This document shows positions 12,809 to 24,904 of a stretch of DNA of 64,000 bases, piece after piece. A program made the translations under genes and the position numbers. The stretch comes from Sanguinoderma infundibulare (taxonomy: Eukaryota; Basidiomycota; Agaricomycetes; Polyporales; Polyporaceae): the NCBI GenBank assembly GCA_032821775.1, contig JAVLRN010000009.1:1674001-1738000 (forward strand). The letters are read 5' to 3'. The notes under the pieces were generated by a model, which was not told where the DNA came from, searched no databases, and saw only the letters and a program-made list of their open reading frames with translations. The stretch's first letter is position 1, and each line of letters opens with the position of its first letter.

Positions 12809-15800
12809 ATGCGCAGCGAGTCGGTCCCGGCTTGGACATTCTTGAGAGGTAAGCCTACCGCCACATGGCGACCTCCGTAAGCGGCCTGTAGCCGACTCTT
12901 TTTTTTTCAGAACCAACTTCAAGCTCAGTGGCACCGTCGGACGACGAACCCTTTGGACTCAGTTCGCAGGAGCTTGTGGACCAGCTTGCCTCTGCACCTG
13001 CTTCTCAAGCCGCCTCCTCTTCGCGCAGGATGGCACCACCACCTCCTCCAGTACCGGGACCGAGTTCAGTTCGTAATGGCGGCGGCGGTCGGTTTGGGGG
13101 AAATTTCGGGACGCAACCGTCTGGTTCAGGTACGTTCGCACTTCGGGTTCGTGGCGTGGTTCAGCTGTGTACACGGAAAATAGCCCCACGGAAACCAACA
13201 TCAGCAGTGGTCCCAAGACGTCCACATTCCCCCACAGATGAGGAGGAGGAGGAGCGACCGAGGAAGAAGAGGAAGAAGCGTCCAATCAACGCCCACTCCC
13301 AGCAGCAAGTACGCTTACCAGATGGCCAGCATTCGGCCACCGCCACCCATGAGAACCATTTGCGCAGGGTCTCTGCTTCAGGTGCAGGAAATTTCAGGAC
13401 TGCAAAGTTCAGCAGGATTCCCCAAGACGCACCCCAGAAGCCGAGACCTCCAGATTTTCCAGGTGCGGATAAACACAAAAAGACTGGTGGATCGCTTTCC
13501 TCAAGGCATTCGCTAGGCGGGTTATCTCAGATTAAGCCCAGGAATGCAGGGCCATCAACACAAGCTTCGAGTGCCAGTGCCAGGGGTGAGATTCGCATGT
13601 TATACACATTATGCCATCCAATTAATGTTCTCTTTGGGCCTGAAAGGACCACCTCGACAAAGCCCCTCTTCGTCGTCTTCCCGTCATGCAGGACCTGGCG
13701 CGGCTGGAAGTGGTGCTAAGCCTGTGATAAGTAGTGAGCGGCGCAAATCAACGGACTCGCAAGATATTGTGATTGACCTCTCTACAGACCCCACAGGTAC
13801 ATATTATTCACTTTGATTGCGCGTATGTTCCATCGATTCAACCCCTTTTAGAAACTTCGCGTCGTCCAGTATCCGCACCTGCACGACAGCCGCACGAAGT
13901 GATCGAGATTTTAGACAGCGATGAAGACGAGGATCCCAAAGCTCCTTCCAAGGCTCCTCCAAGGGCTGCTCCTTCGAAGATTGCTCCTTCCAAGGCTCCT
14001 TCCAAGTCCTCTCTCCCTTCTTGCTCATATCCAGTGGATGCCAATGGCGTTATTATCTTGGACTCAGATGACGACGAGCCACCTAAGGAGAGCCAGAAAC
14101 CGCCGTTGACTGAAGATAAGGATCCCTCTTCCGTTCGGCCGACACCGTCGTCATCAACCCCCTCTTCCTCAGCGCAGAGTAAAGCACAGCCACCTAACGC
14201 TCGACCATCATCGAGTACTGCACCATCTGAACAACGTACATCACCAGTTGCGACGCCTCCTTTGGATGACGCAGATATGATTCAAGCCTCATTTGAAGCG
14301 CGGGATGCATCACCGGATGATTTCGAGATGGCCGATGGCGAAAGTCAAGCAATATCTAGGCAGCTCCTCGGGCCAAACCGAGATGTGGCACAAGCGCCTA
14401 AGCCTCCGCCCACGCCAATAAGTAACTCCCCCGTCGAGGAGCCGACTTCTATCGATGAGGAGCTACCAGAGGTAGACGAGCCTAATCAGCCGCACGCTGA
14501 ACGAGAGGCAGACGACCGTGAACAACCGCATGCCGAATCAGAGCCTCCCATAGAAACTTCCTCCGTGCACCGTGATGGCAGCTCAACGCTTGGCAGTGCT
14601 TCACCCCGCGAAGCTGACACACCGTCGAACACTCAACCATCGAGGCTGTTAGGAGAAGCCCAATCGCTGTCCACTCCCACATCATCTGCAGCTCCATCTC
14701 CCGCTGGAATTGCAGATCTACGAACAGCTACCGCCAGCCCAGTGTCTACCATGTTGGATCCGGGACTGCGAAGTCTTGTGATATCTGTGCACCCACCTGA
14801 AGGAGGTGGTTCTAGGTGTGCTGTGGGGATCGATTCGGTAAACACAACCAGCCTGTCGAGTAAGTCCTGCTGTTACTCTTCAAGTCATTGGTATTGATTA
14901 CATTTCGCAAGGCTCCGCCGATGCCGCTTCCAGAAAGCATTCCCTGAAGCCTTTTGACCATTCTTCCTGGAAGATGCATGGTAATCTGCTCGGCGGGCCA
15001 AGTGGGTGCTTTATCCGCCACAACTGGTTAGCCCAGAAGAGGCGATCTCGCTCACGGTCCAAAGCTCGGAGTCCTGCCCTTAGGGCTTCAGCTGTTGAAT
15101 CTCCGGCCGCGCTGGGGCCATCGGACACTGGGAAGAAGGTCTCCGAGGAACCACAGGAGGACGAGCTGGAGAAGGAGGACGACGGCATTCGGGCCAGCTC
15201 AGCGAATTCTACCACCGTTTCTACTACCGAGCTTGGAGGGATTTCTCCGGGAGATTCGCCTAAAGAGAGCTGGGCAGTCGCAGCGCCTACAGAAGAGGCT
15301 CCGAATGCTCCAACGGAAGTGGCTTCTGCGCAAGCAGGGGCTTCCTTACCACGTCCGCCTTTCCAGTCAGCTCAAGACTCGGCTTGTGATTCGGCACCCC
15401 AAGAGGCCAGTTCTCAATCACTGGTCGATTCACTGACCCCGCCGGTGGTTCCTGAAGAAACTCGGAATCTTCCAGAGGTGATGTCCGATGAGGTATGCAG
15501 CTCACTTCATTCCAGGGCGAACGCGAGATCTCAGCCAGCTTGTAGGACATGTGGGAGGCGCACGGTCCTGGTACCAGAAGTAACACACCGCCCGTCAACG
15601 ATCCTCCGCCTGCGCCACTCGGCGCTACCCTCTCCCAGATCATCAGGCGGGCGGCCAACAAGAATAAACACATGAACGTGATCGATCTGACCAAGTCCGA
15701 CGACGACCGAATGGCAGAGCCTGCTCACAGCCCCCCTGACGAGCAGATATCTCAGTCGCTGGCCAATGATCCGCCATTGGTGTCACCAGGTGAGTGCCTA

Positions 15801-18259
15801 ACCATTACGTACCTCTGTGAAATTTCTCACTGCAAATCGGCAGTGGATGCGCAATCTGCGCTGACTACCACAGACGGGGTAGTACCCGCAGCCCCGACAG
15901 CAAGCACCCCGTCAACCGTAAGGATGATAGACTTCAATAGTATACGGAAGAGCCGCAAAATTCATTCCCACGTCTCACAGCTCCAGCGGTCATCTGAATC
16001 GCCCATCAAACCCTCGTTCAAGCTTCCCCCCCTGCCACGGAACTTGCGGAGAGGCAGCGCTCCACATATGCTCAACTCTTCTTCCACAGGGCCAGCAACG
16101 GAATCATCTACTGGTATTAATGCAAGTGCTGTTCAGGGCACTTCCATGCTCCACATTCCTTTGCAGGACAGCGCACCTCCGTCAGCTCCTGCTGCAATTC
16201 CTTCTTCTACTGGCCCCTCGAAGCTTGTCTTGCCCCGCCGTCCTCAAGCCATGCGGAATGCTCTGACTTCCCAGTCTACCGGACCGGGGAGTTCAGACCC
16301 ATCACGGGCACCCTCCGTTGCTTTCGCCGCACCAACGCCTGCTATTGCTTCTTGGGACGAGATGCTCGTGGATGACCCCGGACCGTCCACGTCCGCCGGT
16401 ATTCGGCCATCACCTCCGGTGGTGCCCTCCAATGGCGTGGATAGTCCACCGCACTCCGACTCTCCTGGACCAGTCACGGATGGCACAGACGAAGAGGAGT
16501 GCCGCAGTCTCATCTACCCGAGCACAACCCCTGAAGAATCTCCCGAAGTCGAGGTGCGTAGATTTTGCATTTGCCAATAACATCAAAACTCAATGATAAG
16601 CAAGGCTCCCGATGAGGATGAGTTTCCCGTCATTCCTCCCACTGGTCGCCGGAAACGCAGCCAAGCATCTTCCGAAGCGTCAGACCGTCCTCGGCGATCC
16701 GCACGTCTAACGTCGAGTTCGGCTAGTTCTTCGGTTGAACCAGAAGAGTTGCCTCGTCCTCGTTTGCGTCGGCGCGAGCTCGTTGTTGTTCGCACTCCTA
16801 GTGACGAAGAGGTTGCATCGCATGGCGGGATCTCTCGATCACGCCCCCAGTATTCACGTGCATTTGAGGAGGCCGGGTTTGAAACACTGTCTTGGGCGAA
16901 AGACCGACGACGTGTGGCAAAGGAGTTTGCACCGGTCACTCAATCGGCCGACGACATCCCCCACGACCTGCAGGACCGTCTTAACGCGCTACCTCCATCC
17001 GCACGGCGCGCGAGCAATCTACAGGCCATTTTCGAGGCGGAGATCGCGGCGAACACCGCGGAGGACGAACCGAATGCTCCCCCCATCCGCATCATCAACA
17101 ATGTCGATGACGAGCCGACGCCTCCGATGGAGTTCTACTACTCGAACTTGATGTGGCACGGCACGGATGTCCCGAGGCCAGACTTCGAGGCGCTCGAGGG
17201 CTGTGGATGTGTCGGCCCCTGCAATCCGAATTCCAGGACGTGCGCATGTATCAAGCGGCAGAGGAAGAACAACGTCATGAAGCAGCCGGGTTTCTTGTAC
17301 GACATGAAGGGGCGGCTGAAAACATACGAAGAACCCATCTTCGAATGCAACATCAACTGTGGTTGTTCTGATGACTGTCCGAACCGGGTATGTCGTTCAA
17401 TCTGATCCCATACATGCATCCATTCTCACAGGCTTGCAGGTCATGCAGCGTGGAAGGCAGTATGAGCTTGCCATCAAGAAAACAGCAACCAAGGGTTGGG
17501 GTAAGATGTCTCCTCCTTTATTCTATGAATTGGTCTTCTCACCAATCCATTTAACAGGGATATTTGCTGGGCCCAAGAAGATACCAGGCATGAGCTTTCT
17601 TGGAGTCTATGCTGGAGAGTATATCACAGATCAAGAGGGGGAGTCGAGAGGGCTGTAAGTCGCTCTGCATTGATGCTGCCTTCGGAGAACTGAACAGTGT
17701 ATATAGGCTCTACAACACTTTTGGGAGGACCTACCTATTTGATGTGGATTTCTACATCTGCAAGAGTGAGGATGGCAACATCAAATACTGCATTGATGCA
17801 TATCATGCTGGCAATGTAAGTTTATCTGCCCTTTCTCTTTCATAACCTGAATACTAAGCCTCCCTCCAGTTCACCCGCTATCTGGTTTGTCCCGTAAGCT
17901 TTGTGCCTAGAACACTATGCTAACAATTTTGGGGCTTAGAATCACAGCTGTGATCCCAACTGCGCCATCGTTCCAGGGTTTATAAATGAGTCCAACATCG
18001 AGAAGCCCCTCCTGACCATCTTTACCATTCGCGATGTGGAACCCCACGAAGAGCTGTGCTTTTCTTACTTTGGTGTGGATGAAGATGACGAAGTTGAGGA
18101 TACCCATGAGGATACCCATGAGGCTGCGGTATGTGATCCCTCCTTTGCAAAGTGCAGCATAATTCTAGTTCTGATCATCACGAGTAGGGCCCAGTCGGGA
18201 ACGTGCATGTGCGGTGTCAGTGTGGCAGCGCAAAGTGCACAGGTGTCATTTTCAAGTAA
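12809..18259 (+). CDS. Large histone H3K9-type methyltransferase (pre-SET, SET, post-SET) with SUMO-interaction-like motifs
   Basis: The C-terminal 300 residues form a Clr4/SUV39-type enzyme. The Cys-rich pre-SET contains GCGCVGPC, CACIK and CNINCGCSDDCPNR. The SET domain contains GWGIFAG, FLGVYAGEYI, the AdoMet-binding YLNHSCDPNC and ELCFSYFG. The post-SET is CQCGSAKCTG. Such enzymes methylate H3 lysine 9 in heterochromatin. The roughly 1200 residues before it are Ser/Pro/Thr-rich and disordered-looking, with an NLS-like RPRKKRKKRP and four SIM-like motifs. I see no chromodomain. The proposed start (12809, MRSESVPAWTF) uses a 40-nt first exon that splices in frame at 12911; an open frame at 12928 begins with GTG, not ATG. 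Exon joins in the disordered part are reasoned from frame and splice sites, so some may be wrong. Confidence 0.85.
13763..15707 (+). other. Four SUMO-interaction-like motifs in the SET protein
   Basis: Four short hydrophobic cores each followed by acidic or Ser residues lie in the spliced frame: DIVIDLSTD (13763-13789), VIEILDSDEDED (13899-13934), VIILDSDDDE (14049-14078) and VIDLTKSDDD (15678-15707). They fit the (V/I)x(V/I)(V/I/L) plus acidic pattern that binds SUMO. Binding is inferred. Confidence 0.6.
13936..14008 (+). repeat. Short KAPS-type tandem repeat in the SET gene
   Basis: Imperfect tandem copies of a 9-12-bp unit around gctccttccaag encode KAPSKAPPRAAPSKIAPSKA. This is a minisatellite-like tract in the disordered region. 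Confidence 0.6.
18096..18122 (+). repeat. 12-bp tandem duplication just before the post-SET
   Basis: The unit gaggatacccat occurs twice in direct tandem and codes EDTHEDTH, a small in-frame expansion between the SET and post-SET parts. Confidence 0.7.
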
Positions 18260-18492
18260 ATATTCTTTCTGGGAACTAGGATCACTTTACTGTGCAGGAC
18301 CTATTTATGATTGTCAATTATGTATGGGACAGTAGCATTTTTGTGGTTTTGTACAGGAATTCAGCCAATTTTAATGTGTATGGGTACAAGGTTAGCAATG
18401 GAGACTATCCAGGATATAGTAAGCAATACAGCGACACAGCAAGAAAGCAAGAATCGACACGAGCGGATCAAAACAAGAAAGCACCGTCATAT

Positions 18493-20897
18493 CTAAGCGC
18501 CATCTGGAAGACCATCTCCAGCTTCATCGGCCTCTGGCGGCCTTCCTGACCAAGGCCGACCACCATTCTCGCCAAACTCCCATTGCCGGAGGGCGTCTTC
18601 CTCCCACGTCTTGCCCGTCATGTCGCCCGCCTTCCGCAAGAACTCGTCCCCACGGAACTGGATCGGAAGATACTCGTTGGTGACAGGGTGGCTGTTGCAA
18701 GCGTCGACATCAGCTCATGCAACGATACAGACGAGCGGAACGCAAGCGAAGAAACGGTGGTACGCACGCGTATTCGGGGTTATACCGGTAGCCCCGCGAG
18801 TAACCGAGCTCCTTCATGAGCTTCGTCGGCGCGTTGCGCATGGCGAGGGGCACGGGGATCGACGGGTCGAGCTTCGCGGCCTCGACCGCACGGTTGTAGC
18901 CTTCGTTTGCACGCGTCGACTTGGGGGCCTCGGACAGGTACGAGACGAGGTGCGCTAGGTTGATCTGGCACTCCGGCATGCCGATCACCTGGCAAGCTTG
19001 GTACGTCGCCATGGCCTGCCGAAGAAGAGAATCAGCTCTATACGTACATGAGCACGTAGGTGAAACGTCTCGCACGAGGGGAAGAGCATGGTTGTCCGCC
19101 AGCCCGATGTCCTCGCTCGCGCACACGACCATCCGGCGTGCGACGTACAGAGGGTCCTCGCCCGCGGTGAGCATGCGCGCGAGCCAGTAGAGCGCGGCGC
19201 TGCCTTGACTTCCGCGGACGCTCTTGTGCAGCGCGGAGATCATGTCGTAATGGCTCTCTCCGCTGCGGTCGTACGCGGTCGCGACTGAGCGTCGAAGCGC
19301 GGAGAGGAGCTTCGTCTCGTCGGAATCGGTTGGCGCGGAAAGGACAAGCTCGATGAGCGATAATGCCGTCCGTGCATCGCCGCATGACAGCGCAACTATC
19401 GACGAGAAGACTTTCGATGTAAGCTGCGGATAGGCGGGGAACTCCGAGCTGAGCGCAGCAGGATCGGAAGGCTCCGCGGAGGCCGTTGAACCTTGCGTCG
19501 AACACGGGTGCACGAGAGGCTCTTCCATGTCTGGTTGTGAGCTGGCAACGTCGCTTGAGTCATCGTCGATAACATGCGGGTCGTTCGGGGATAGCGTGGG
19601 CAGCGAGCTGCGGGAAGGCTTGGACAACGGGTCCGTCTCCGACACGCGTTGAACGGCCTGTGTGACGATCTTTTTGATGTCCTCGTCGGCAAGCCGCTCG
19701 AGGACAAAGACTCTGTGTCGAAGGGGTAAACTTCACCGGACGACGTACATGCGCGTTTCGCTTACCGACAACGACTGAGCAGTGCGCTCGTTAAGCGGAA
19801 AGACGGGTTCTCCGTAGTCGCGCCTATCAGCTTTTACGGTATCAGCGCACGTATAGGCAAGATGATTACGAGTAAAACAGCACCTGCAGATGGCCTTGCT
19901 CAAGGAAAGGAAGAAAGATATCCTATCCGAAGCGGTCAGCAGCCGTGCATCGTGAGCTTCGAGACCGGAATACCTGCTGAGCCTTGTTGAACCTGTGAAC
20001 CTCATCTAGGAAGAGCACCGTACGCCTGCGGAGGAAGTATAGTCAGCGAAATGCCGGGGAAGCTCGCATATTGCCGATTACCTGCCTGTGAGTGCAAGGA
20101 GATTCTTGGCCTCTTCGACAACCGATCGCACATCGGCGATCCCGGAGTCGGTCGCACTGAGCTCCTTGAATACGGCATCAGTGCGGCTTGCCAGCAGTCG
20201 CGCTAGGGTGGTCTTGCCGCACCTGAGTGCACGCGTGTATGTTAGAATGAGATAGGAGGGAAACGGGTCACGTAACACGGGAAAGAAACGCACCCCGGCG
20301 GCCCCCAGAAGATAATACTGCCGGTAGCTCCGCGGTGGAGATGGCTCATGAGCAGCGACCCAGGCTCAGTCAAGTGAGGTTGGCCGACGAACTCATCCAA
20401 TGAACGCGGGCGGAGCCGTTCCGCCAGGGGTGCAGCGGACTGCAACCGGGAGGAAGCCGTGAGCTTGGGACGTTTGAACGGTGTGGCCTCTGGAAAAAAC
20501 ACGTCTTCCAATTCGCTACGCTTTCGGGTATTTGGGTTGGCGGCTTTAGAAGAGGAAGGAGTGTGATACGTGGATTGAGTGGCCAGCTGGCTTTTGCCGG
20601 AAGGTGTGAAGAGGGAGGTGATGGAGGCTTGGGACATCTTGCCCTTCTGTGTGGCCGAGAACGTGGGTGCGCGAAGATCATCAGCGCAGTTGTTGTCGAG
20701 GTGGGCGTTGATGTCTCGTTCCAAGACAGGCTTCGAGCATACCGGGCTAGCAAACGAGATGGACTTGAGCGCATACAACGAGTGAATCGGTTGACTGTCG
20801 ATCATACCAAGTGACTGAGACGCGTCAAATATCAGTTCATGCAAGCTTGACAACCAAGACTATGTGACACACCTTTCTTGTTCCGACCCGCGCTCAT
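18493..20897 (-). CDS. MGS1: Mgs1/WRNIP1 family AAA+ ATPase with UBZ4 zinc finger
   Basis: Mgs1/WRNIP1 binds ubiquitinated PCNA and works at stalled replication forks. Exons 20873-20897, 20808-20814 (7 nt) and 20294-20746 join to give [20 protein letters not shown] followed by DNNC, a complete Rad18-type UBZ finger (CxxC...HxxxC). The AAA core follows: GPPGCGKTT Walker A (split by an intron), [14 protein letters not shown]alker B, and [17 protein letters not shown]. The C-terminal clamp-loader-like part has [25 protein letters not shown] and LPIQFRG, ending ...GDGLPDGA. Many short introns; the last join is near 18699-18770. Convergent with the SET gene. Confidence 0.94.
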
Positions 20898-21554
20898 AGC
20901 GATGCGAGTCTCAGCCGCCTCCTGGTCGTCCTCCACGGTCCAGGTCCACAGGCAAGAGTCGGGAAGAGAGCCTGGGACAAAACGCGAGATCGACAGAGAG
21001 AGACCCCACGCCAACAAGTCGCGTAAGTCACGTGTACTACGCCTTCGTGGGCGCTAAGGCTGGTACCTCGGCCACTGCAAGTCCACTCGGAGGAACAATC
21101 GCAGCACACATCGGGATTAGGTACATACCAGGTCCTCGCGCAATGTTGACGTAGTGCACGTAAAACCGTGCAAGCCCCACGAGTCAGCTCATGGTCGCCG
21201 CGGAGTGGAAGATAGTGGCAAAATGGAATGCGGGGGACTGCGTATGCATTTTCTGAGCATTCGAGGAAGAACAAGTGCCCGAGGAAGTGGTCAAGGGCGA
21301 GGTCATGGGGGGAGGGAGTGTGAATGTGTGGCCGAGATTTGGAGCAGATTGAGTTCATGGACGGAGGTCAGTTGTGCATCGATGGTTCTCCTCAGCTCCG
21401 TCCCTCATTCCGTCCCGGACTCCGACCGTCCTCTGCTCCCACTCGACTACATAACTCCCCCAGTCCCACTCTCCCCTTCCTCGACGACTCGTCCGACCTC
21501 TCACAGGCCTGCCAAAGGAACCCTTCTTCTCCGCCGCCCTCTCTCCCAACTATC
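20898..21554. other. Divergent intergenic region
   Basis: 657 bp between the divergent MGS1 and pyroglutamyl peptidase genes, presumably holding both promoters. A 154-residue minus ORF here shows no family features and is treated as chance. Confidence 0.45.
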
Positions 21555-22717
21555 ATGCCGCCTATCGTCCAGGCCTCCGACGGAATAGACCCTAATGCGC
21601 TCCGTGTGCTCGTAACTGGTTTTGGCGTGAGTTACTACCACCGTCAGCCTCGTATTCGCCCAAGCTCATACCCACCACCTCCTTCGCGTCCCCCCGGTGG
21701 CCCCCAAGAAAGCCTTTCGGCAAGTACACCGAGAACCCATCATGGCTTGCCGTCAAGCCCCTCCACAACACCATCCTCTACAAGGACCCTCCGGCAGAGC
21801 TCCTTGTGCCCAGTGATCAAGCTGCGATTATCACCGACGAAATGGAGGAACTCCTCCGCCGCCCCCAGCAAGTCCATATTACCACTCTCGAGATTCCCGT
21901 CAACTACCAAGCCGTCCTCAGTACAGTCCCCGGCCTTCATGGCCGCCCCCCAGTCCTCCCCAGACCAAACGACCCCAGCCTCGCCGTTCCCCCACCCCCC
22001 GCCAACGGTTACGACTTCGTCTTCCATGTCGGAGTTGCCGGTCGTGGTCCCCTCCGTGTCGAGCGCATCGGCCACAAGAACGGTTATAGGATGAGGGACG
22101 GCGACGGCGAGTACGCCCCCATCGTCCACCTTCCCAAGGACCCGATTGGGAACGACGCCGAGGCAGAGATCGCCCGCATGGAGCGCATGTTGGCCTTGGG
22201 TCCCACCGGCAGCGGCCCTGATGGTCCCGGCATGTCAATGGCGGGCATGTCCATGGCCTCCGGCGCCGCCGAGGTCATGGACATTCCTCCAGCTCCAAAT
22301 CGCGGCTTCGGCAAGGGGTACGAGTCCTTTGCGGACGAGCTCTCGACAGAGATCGACGTCCCGAAGCTTATTGTGCACCTCAAGGAGAACGGTATTGACG
22401 TGCGTCCTCAACTCCGCTGTCCGTTTTGTCATTCGTGTACCTGTTCGACTGATATCCACGCCCCGATGCAGCAGGTGTACTCATCGATGGACGCCGGTCA
22501 CTTCCTTTGCGACTTCGTGTTCTACTGCTCCCTCGCCGAGGCAAAGCGGCAAGTCGCCCCTCAAGAGAAGTTCAAGGAACGCAACACGCCAATCAAGAGC
22601 ACCCCCGTGCTCTTCATGCACTGCCCTCCCGTGGACCAACCGCTGAGCACGGAGCAGGTCACCGACGCCATTCAGCGTGTGGTCCTCTGGGTTTGCGGGC
22701 GGTTTCACCGGCCGTAA
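21555..22717 (+). CDS. Pyroglutamyl peptidase I family cysteine protease (C15)
   Basis: These cytosolic peptidases remove N-terminal pyroglutamate. Exon 1 (21555-21626) ends in LVTGFG; removing an 86-bp intron joins it to PFGKYTENPSW, the family N-terminal signature. Candidate catalytic residues are Glu in LRVERIG, Cys in SSMDAGHFLCDF and His in VLFMHCPPVD. At about 340 residues it is longer than bacterial C15 enzymes (about 215), because of loops: a Pro-rich stretch near residue 105 and a Gly/Met-rich stretch (GMSMAGMSMASG). I start at MPPIVQASDG; an upstream in-frame Met would add an unlike leader. The last few residues after VLWVCG are uncertain. Confidence 0.85.
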
Positions 22718-23399
22718 GCAGCACAAATCCTTAATATCCTCACGTCCTCTTCTGGTTTTCTTCCAGTGCCCAGAACGGTCAAGGATCGAATGGCCAGTGC
22801 TTGATCGTCTAAGATGTTATTGTATGCTTCGCTTCGCAACCGCCTCTCTTCGTTACATCCCATCACATCTCGTCCGTCGCCCTTTTGCATGTTATACCAC
22901 GACATCCGCATCCGCCGCACGTGTAGCCACATACCTGTATGACATACCCCTTAATCATGCCTCAACGACGGCAGCCACTCTTAAAACACTTCTCTGTCTC
23001 GTCTCAACCGGCATGTGGCCAGTAGCACTTCGCAAGTAACCACTGTCCTCCCATGCCCCCTCCCGCCAATCAGCGTTGAACATACCAGCGCGCGACCATT
23101 GGCCGCTTCCCAGCAGCCCCCGCCTCCTTCTGGCAGCAATCTGGAATTCACGTTGGGGCTGAATCATCGACCGCGCTCACCCGCAAATTCACTCGCGCGC
23201 GATTCGCTGAGCACTGGACGCGACGCGCGCAGGCGAGGAAAGCTATCACGTGCGTTACCAGTACATATACACCTTGACCGCACACCATGATGGCGCAAAC
23301 AGCCTGCCCGCCTCGAAAACTGTCCTCGCGACCACCCCCCTCGCGCTTCTCGCCACACAGCGCATCGCAGCCGAATTCGTGCAAGCACGATCTGTACAG
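22718..23399. other. Intergenic region
   Basis: 682 bp before the first APS kinase. I recognise no gene or repeat. A long minus-strand ORF (23148-23942) overlaps the kinase and is an antisense shadow. Confidence 0.45.
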
Positions 23400-24551
23400 A
23401 TGGCCACTAACATCACTTTCCACCAAGGTGCGGATCTCGCGTGTTTTGGGGCGAGGGGCGGTGGTACTTTTGAACGTGAACGGATGCTGATCGGACTGTC
23501 GCATCACAGGCTCGGTGGACGCGGAGGAGCGCGCGACGCTGCTCTCCCAGAAGGGGGTCACGATCTGGTTCACGGGGCTGAGCGCGAGCGGGAAGGTGTG
23601 TGTCGCTAGTCCATGTTTGCGGGCGATCTGCCGCAACCGTCTCGCTTGCGGGGAAACTAACGTCAACCTGCTTCGTGTCGCCTTTTCCCTGATGTCATCG
23701 TCCTTGTCGTGCTCGTGTGGGGTCGGTTGTCGTGGGGGTGCGCCGGCCGCGGGCAGTCGACGATCGCTTGCGCGCTGGAGCAGCACCTCCTGCACCTGCA
23801 CAAGTTCACATACCGGCTCGACGGAGACAACATCCGCTTCGGCCTCAACAAGGACCTCGGATTCGACGAGAAGTCGCGCAACGAGAACATCCGCCGGATC
23901 GGCGAGGTGCGTCCTTCCTTCCCTTCCCCCGTCCCCCCGCACGCCCCTTCGCTTCGCTTCGTTTCATTTCATTTCATGTCATACCCCCGGCTCATGCGTG
24001 ATTCACCCTCTTTCCTGTTTCCCCGCGCATTCTCCCGGATCCCCCACATGCTGCTTTCATTCATTTGCGCCACCCCCACAATGCGTGCACGCTGCGGCTT
24101 CTTGCGTGCTCCACCCCACCCCACCCCATCCCGTCGGACAGGTCTCGAAGCTCTTCGCGGACGCGTGCTGCGTCACCCTGACCGCGTTCATTTCACCATA
24201 TCGTGCCGATCGCGCCGTCGCACGCGAGCTGCACGAGAAGGCGGGCATCGCATTCGTCGAGGTCTTCGTCGACGCCCCCCTCAGCGTCGTCGAGCAGCGC
24301 GACCCCAAAGGTCTGTACAAGAAGGCGCGGGCGGGCGAGATCAAGGGTACGCCTTCCATCCCCCCCCTCCTCCCATATAGCGCCCGCGTTCTGAGTACCA
24401 CTATGCCTTTTATCATGCAGACTTCACTGGTATCTCTGCGCCGTACGAGGCGCCAGAGAGCCCAGAGGTCCACATCAAGACCGACGAATGCGACGTGACC
24501 GAGGCCGTGCGGCGCATCACGGAGTACCTCACGGAGAAGAAGTTTATCTAA
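23400..24551 (+). CDS. MET14: Adenylylsulfate (APS) kinase, copy 1
   Basis: APS kinase phosphorylates APS to PAPS, the second step of sulfate activation. A short first exon (MATNITFHQ) splices to [12 protein letters not shown]; then comes the P-loop [11 protein letters not shown], interrupted by an intron exactly after the Lys. Next are [27 protein letters not shown] (intron of about 235 bp after the Glu), [36 protein letters not shown] and, after another intron, [12 protein letters not shown]. It ends ...EYLTEKKFI. Length is about 200 residues, normal for the family. No ATP-sulfurylase domain is attached. It is tandem with copy 2, 353 bp downstream on the same strand. Confidence 0.95.
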
Positions 24552-24904
24552 TTTATTGCTTCCACACTGCATAGATCTACTTCGCACGTCCTTGTCCTTG
24601 CTTTTGCGCTATCTTGGTATGTACGAATATGGCGATACCAATAGACTTGAACGATATCACACTGCACTCGTCCCAGAACCTCCAGCGTCAACGGCACCCC
24701 CCTACGCTCAAGATATACTAAACGGGACGCCACGAGGCGCATAATCCCCGGATTGGTTTTAGACTCGAAAGAGGCTCGTGGCTTACGATATCGCCCTGGG
24801 AGTCATGTCGCAGAACCACATACTGTATAAAAGCCTACTTAGACCTTCCAAACCGATGGCCCCACTGCTGCCCAACGCATTAGGACCGAGTGTAAGGAGA
24901 AGCA
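24552..24904 (+). other. Spacer between tandem APS kinase genes
   Basis: 353 bp that must hold the terminator of copy 1 and the promoter of copy 2. A TATA element is present near its end; nothing else was recognised. Confidence 0.5.
24826..24833 (+). promoter_or_regulatory. TATA box upstream of APS kinase copy 2
   Basis: TATAAAAG lies 72 bp upstream of the copy 2 ATG, suggesting the second copy has its own promoter rather than being read through from copy 1. Confidence 0.5.

Noticed and set aside
12928..12930. GTG as start of the SET gene
   Set aside because: A 40-nt exon with a proper ATG at 12809 splices in frame at 12911; a GTG start is unlikely in a fungal nuclear gene.
23148..23942. 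264-residue minus ORF overlapping APS kinase copy 1
   Set aside because: Antisense shadow of the kinase exons, with parts mirroring the conserved P-loop region.
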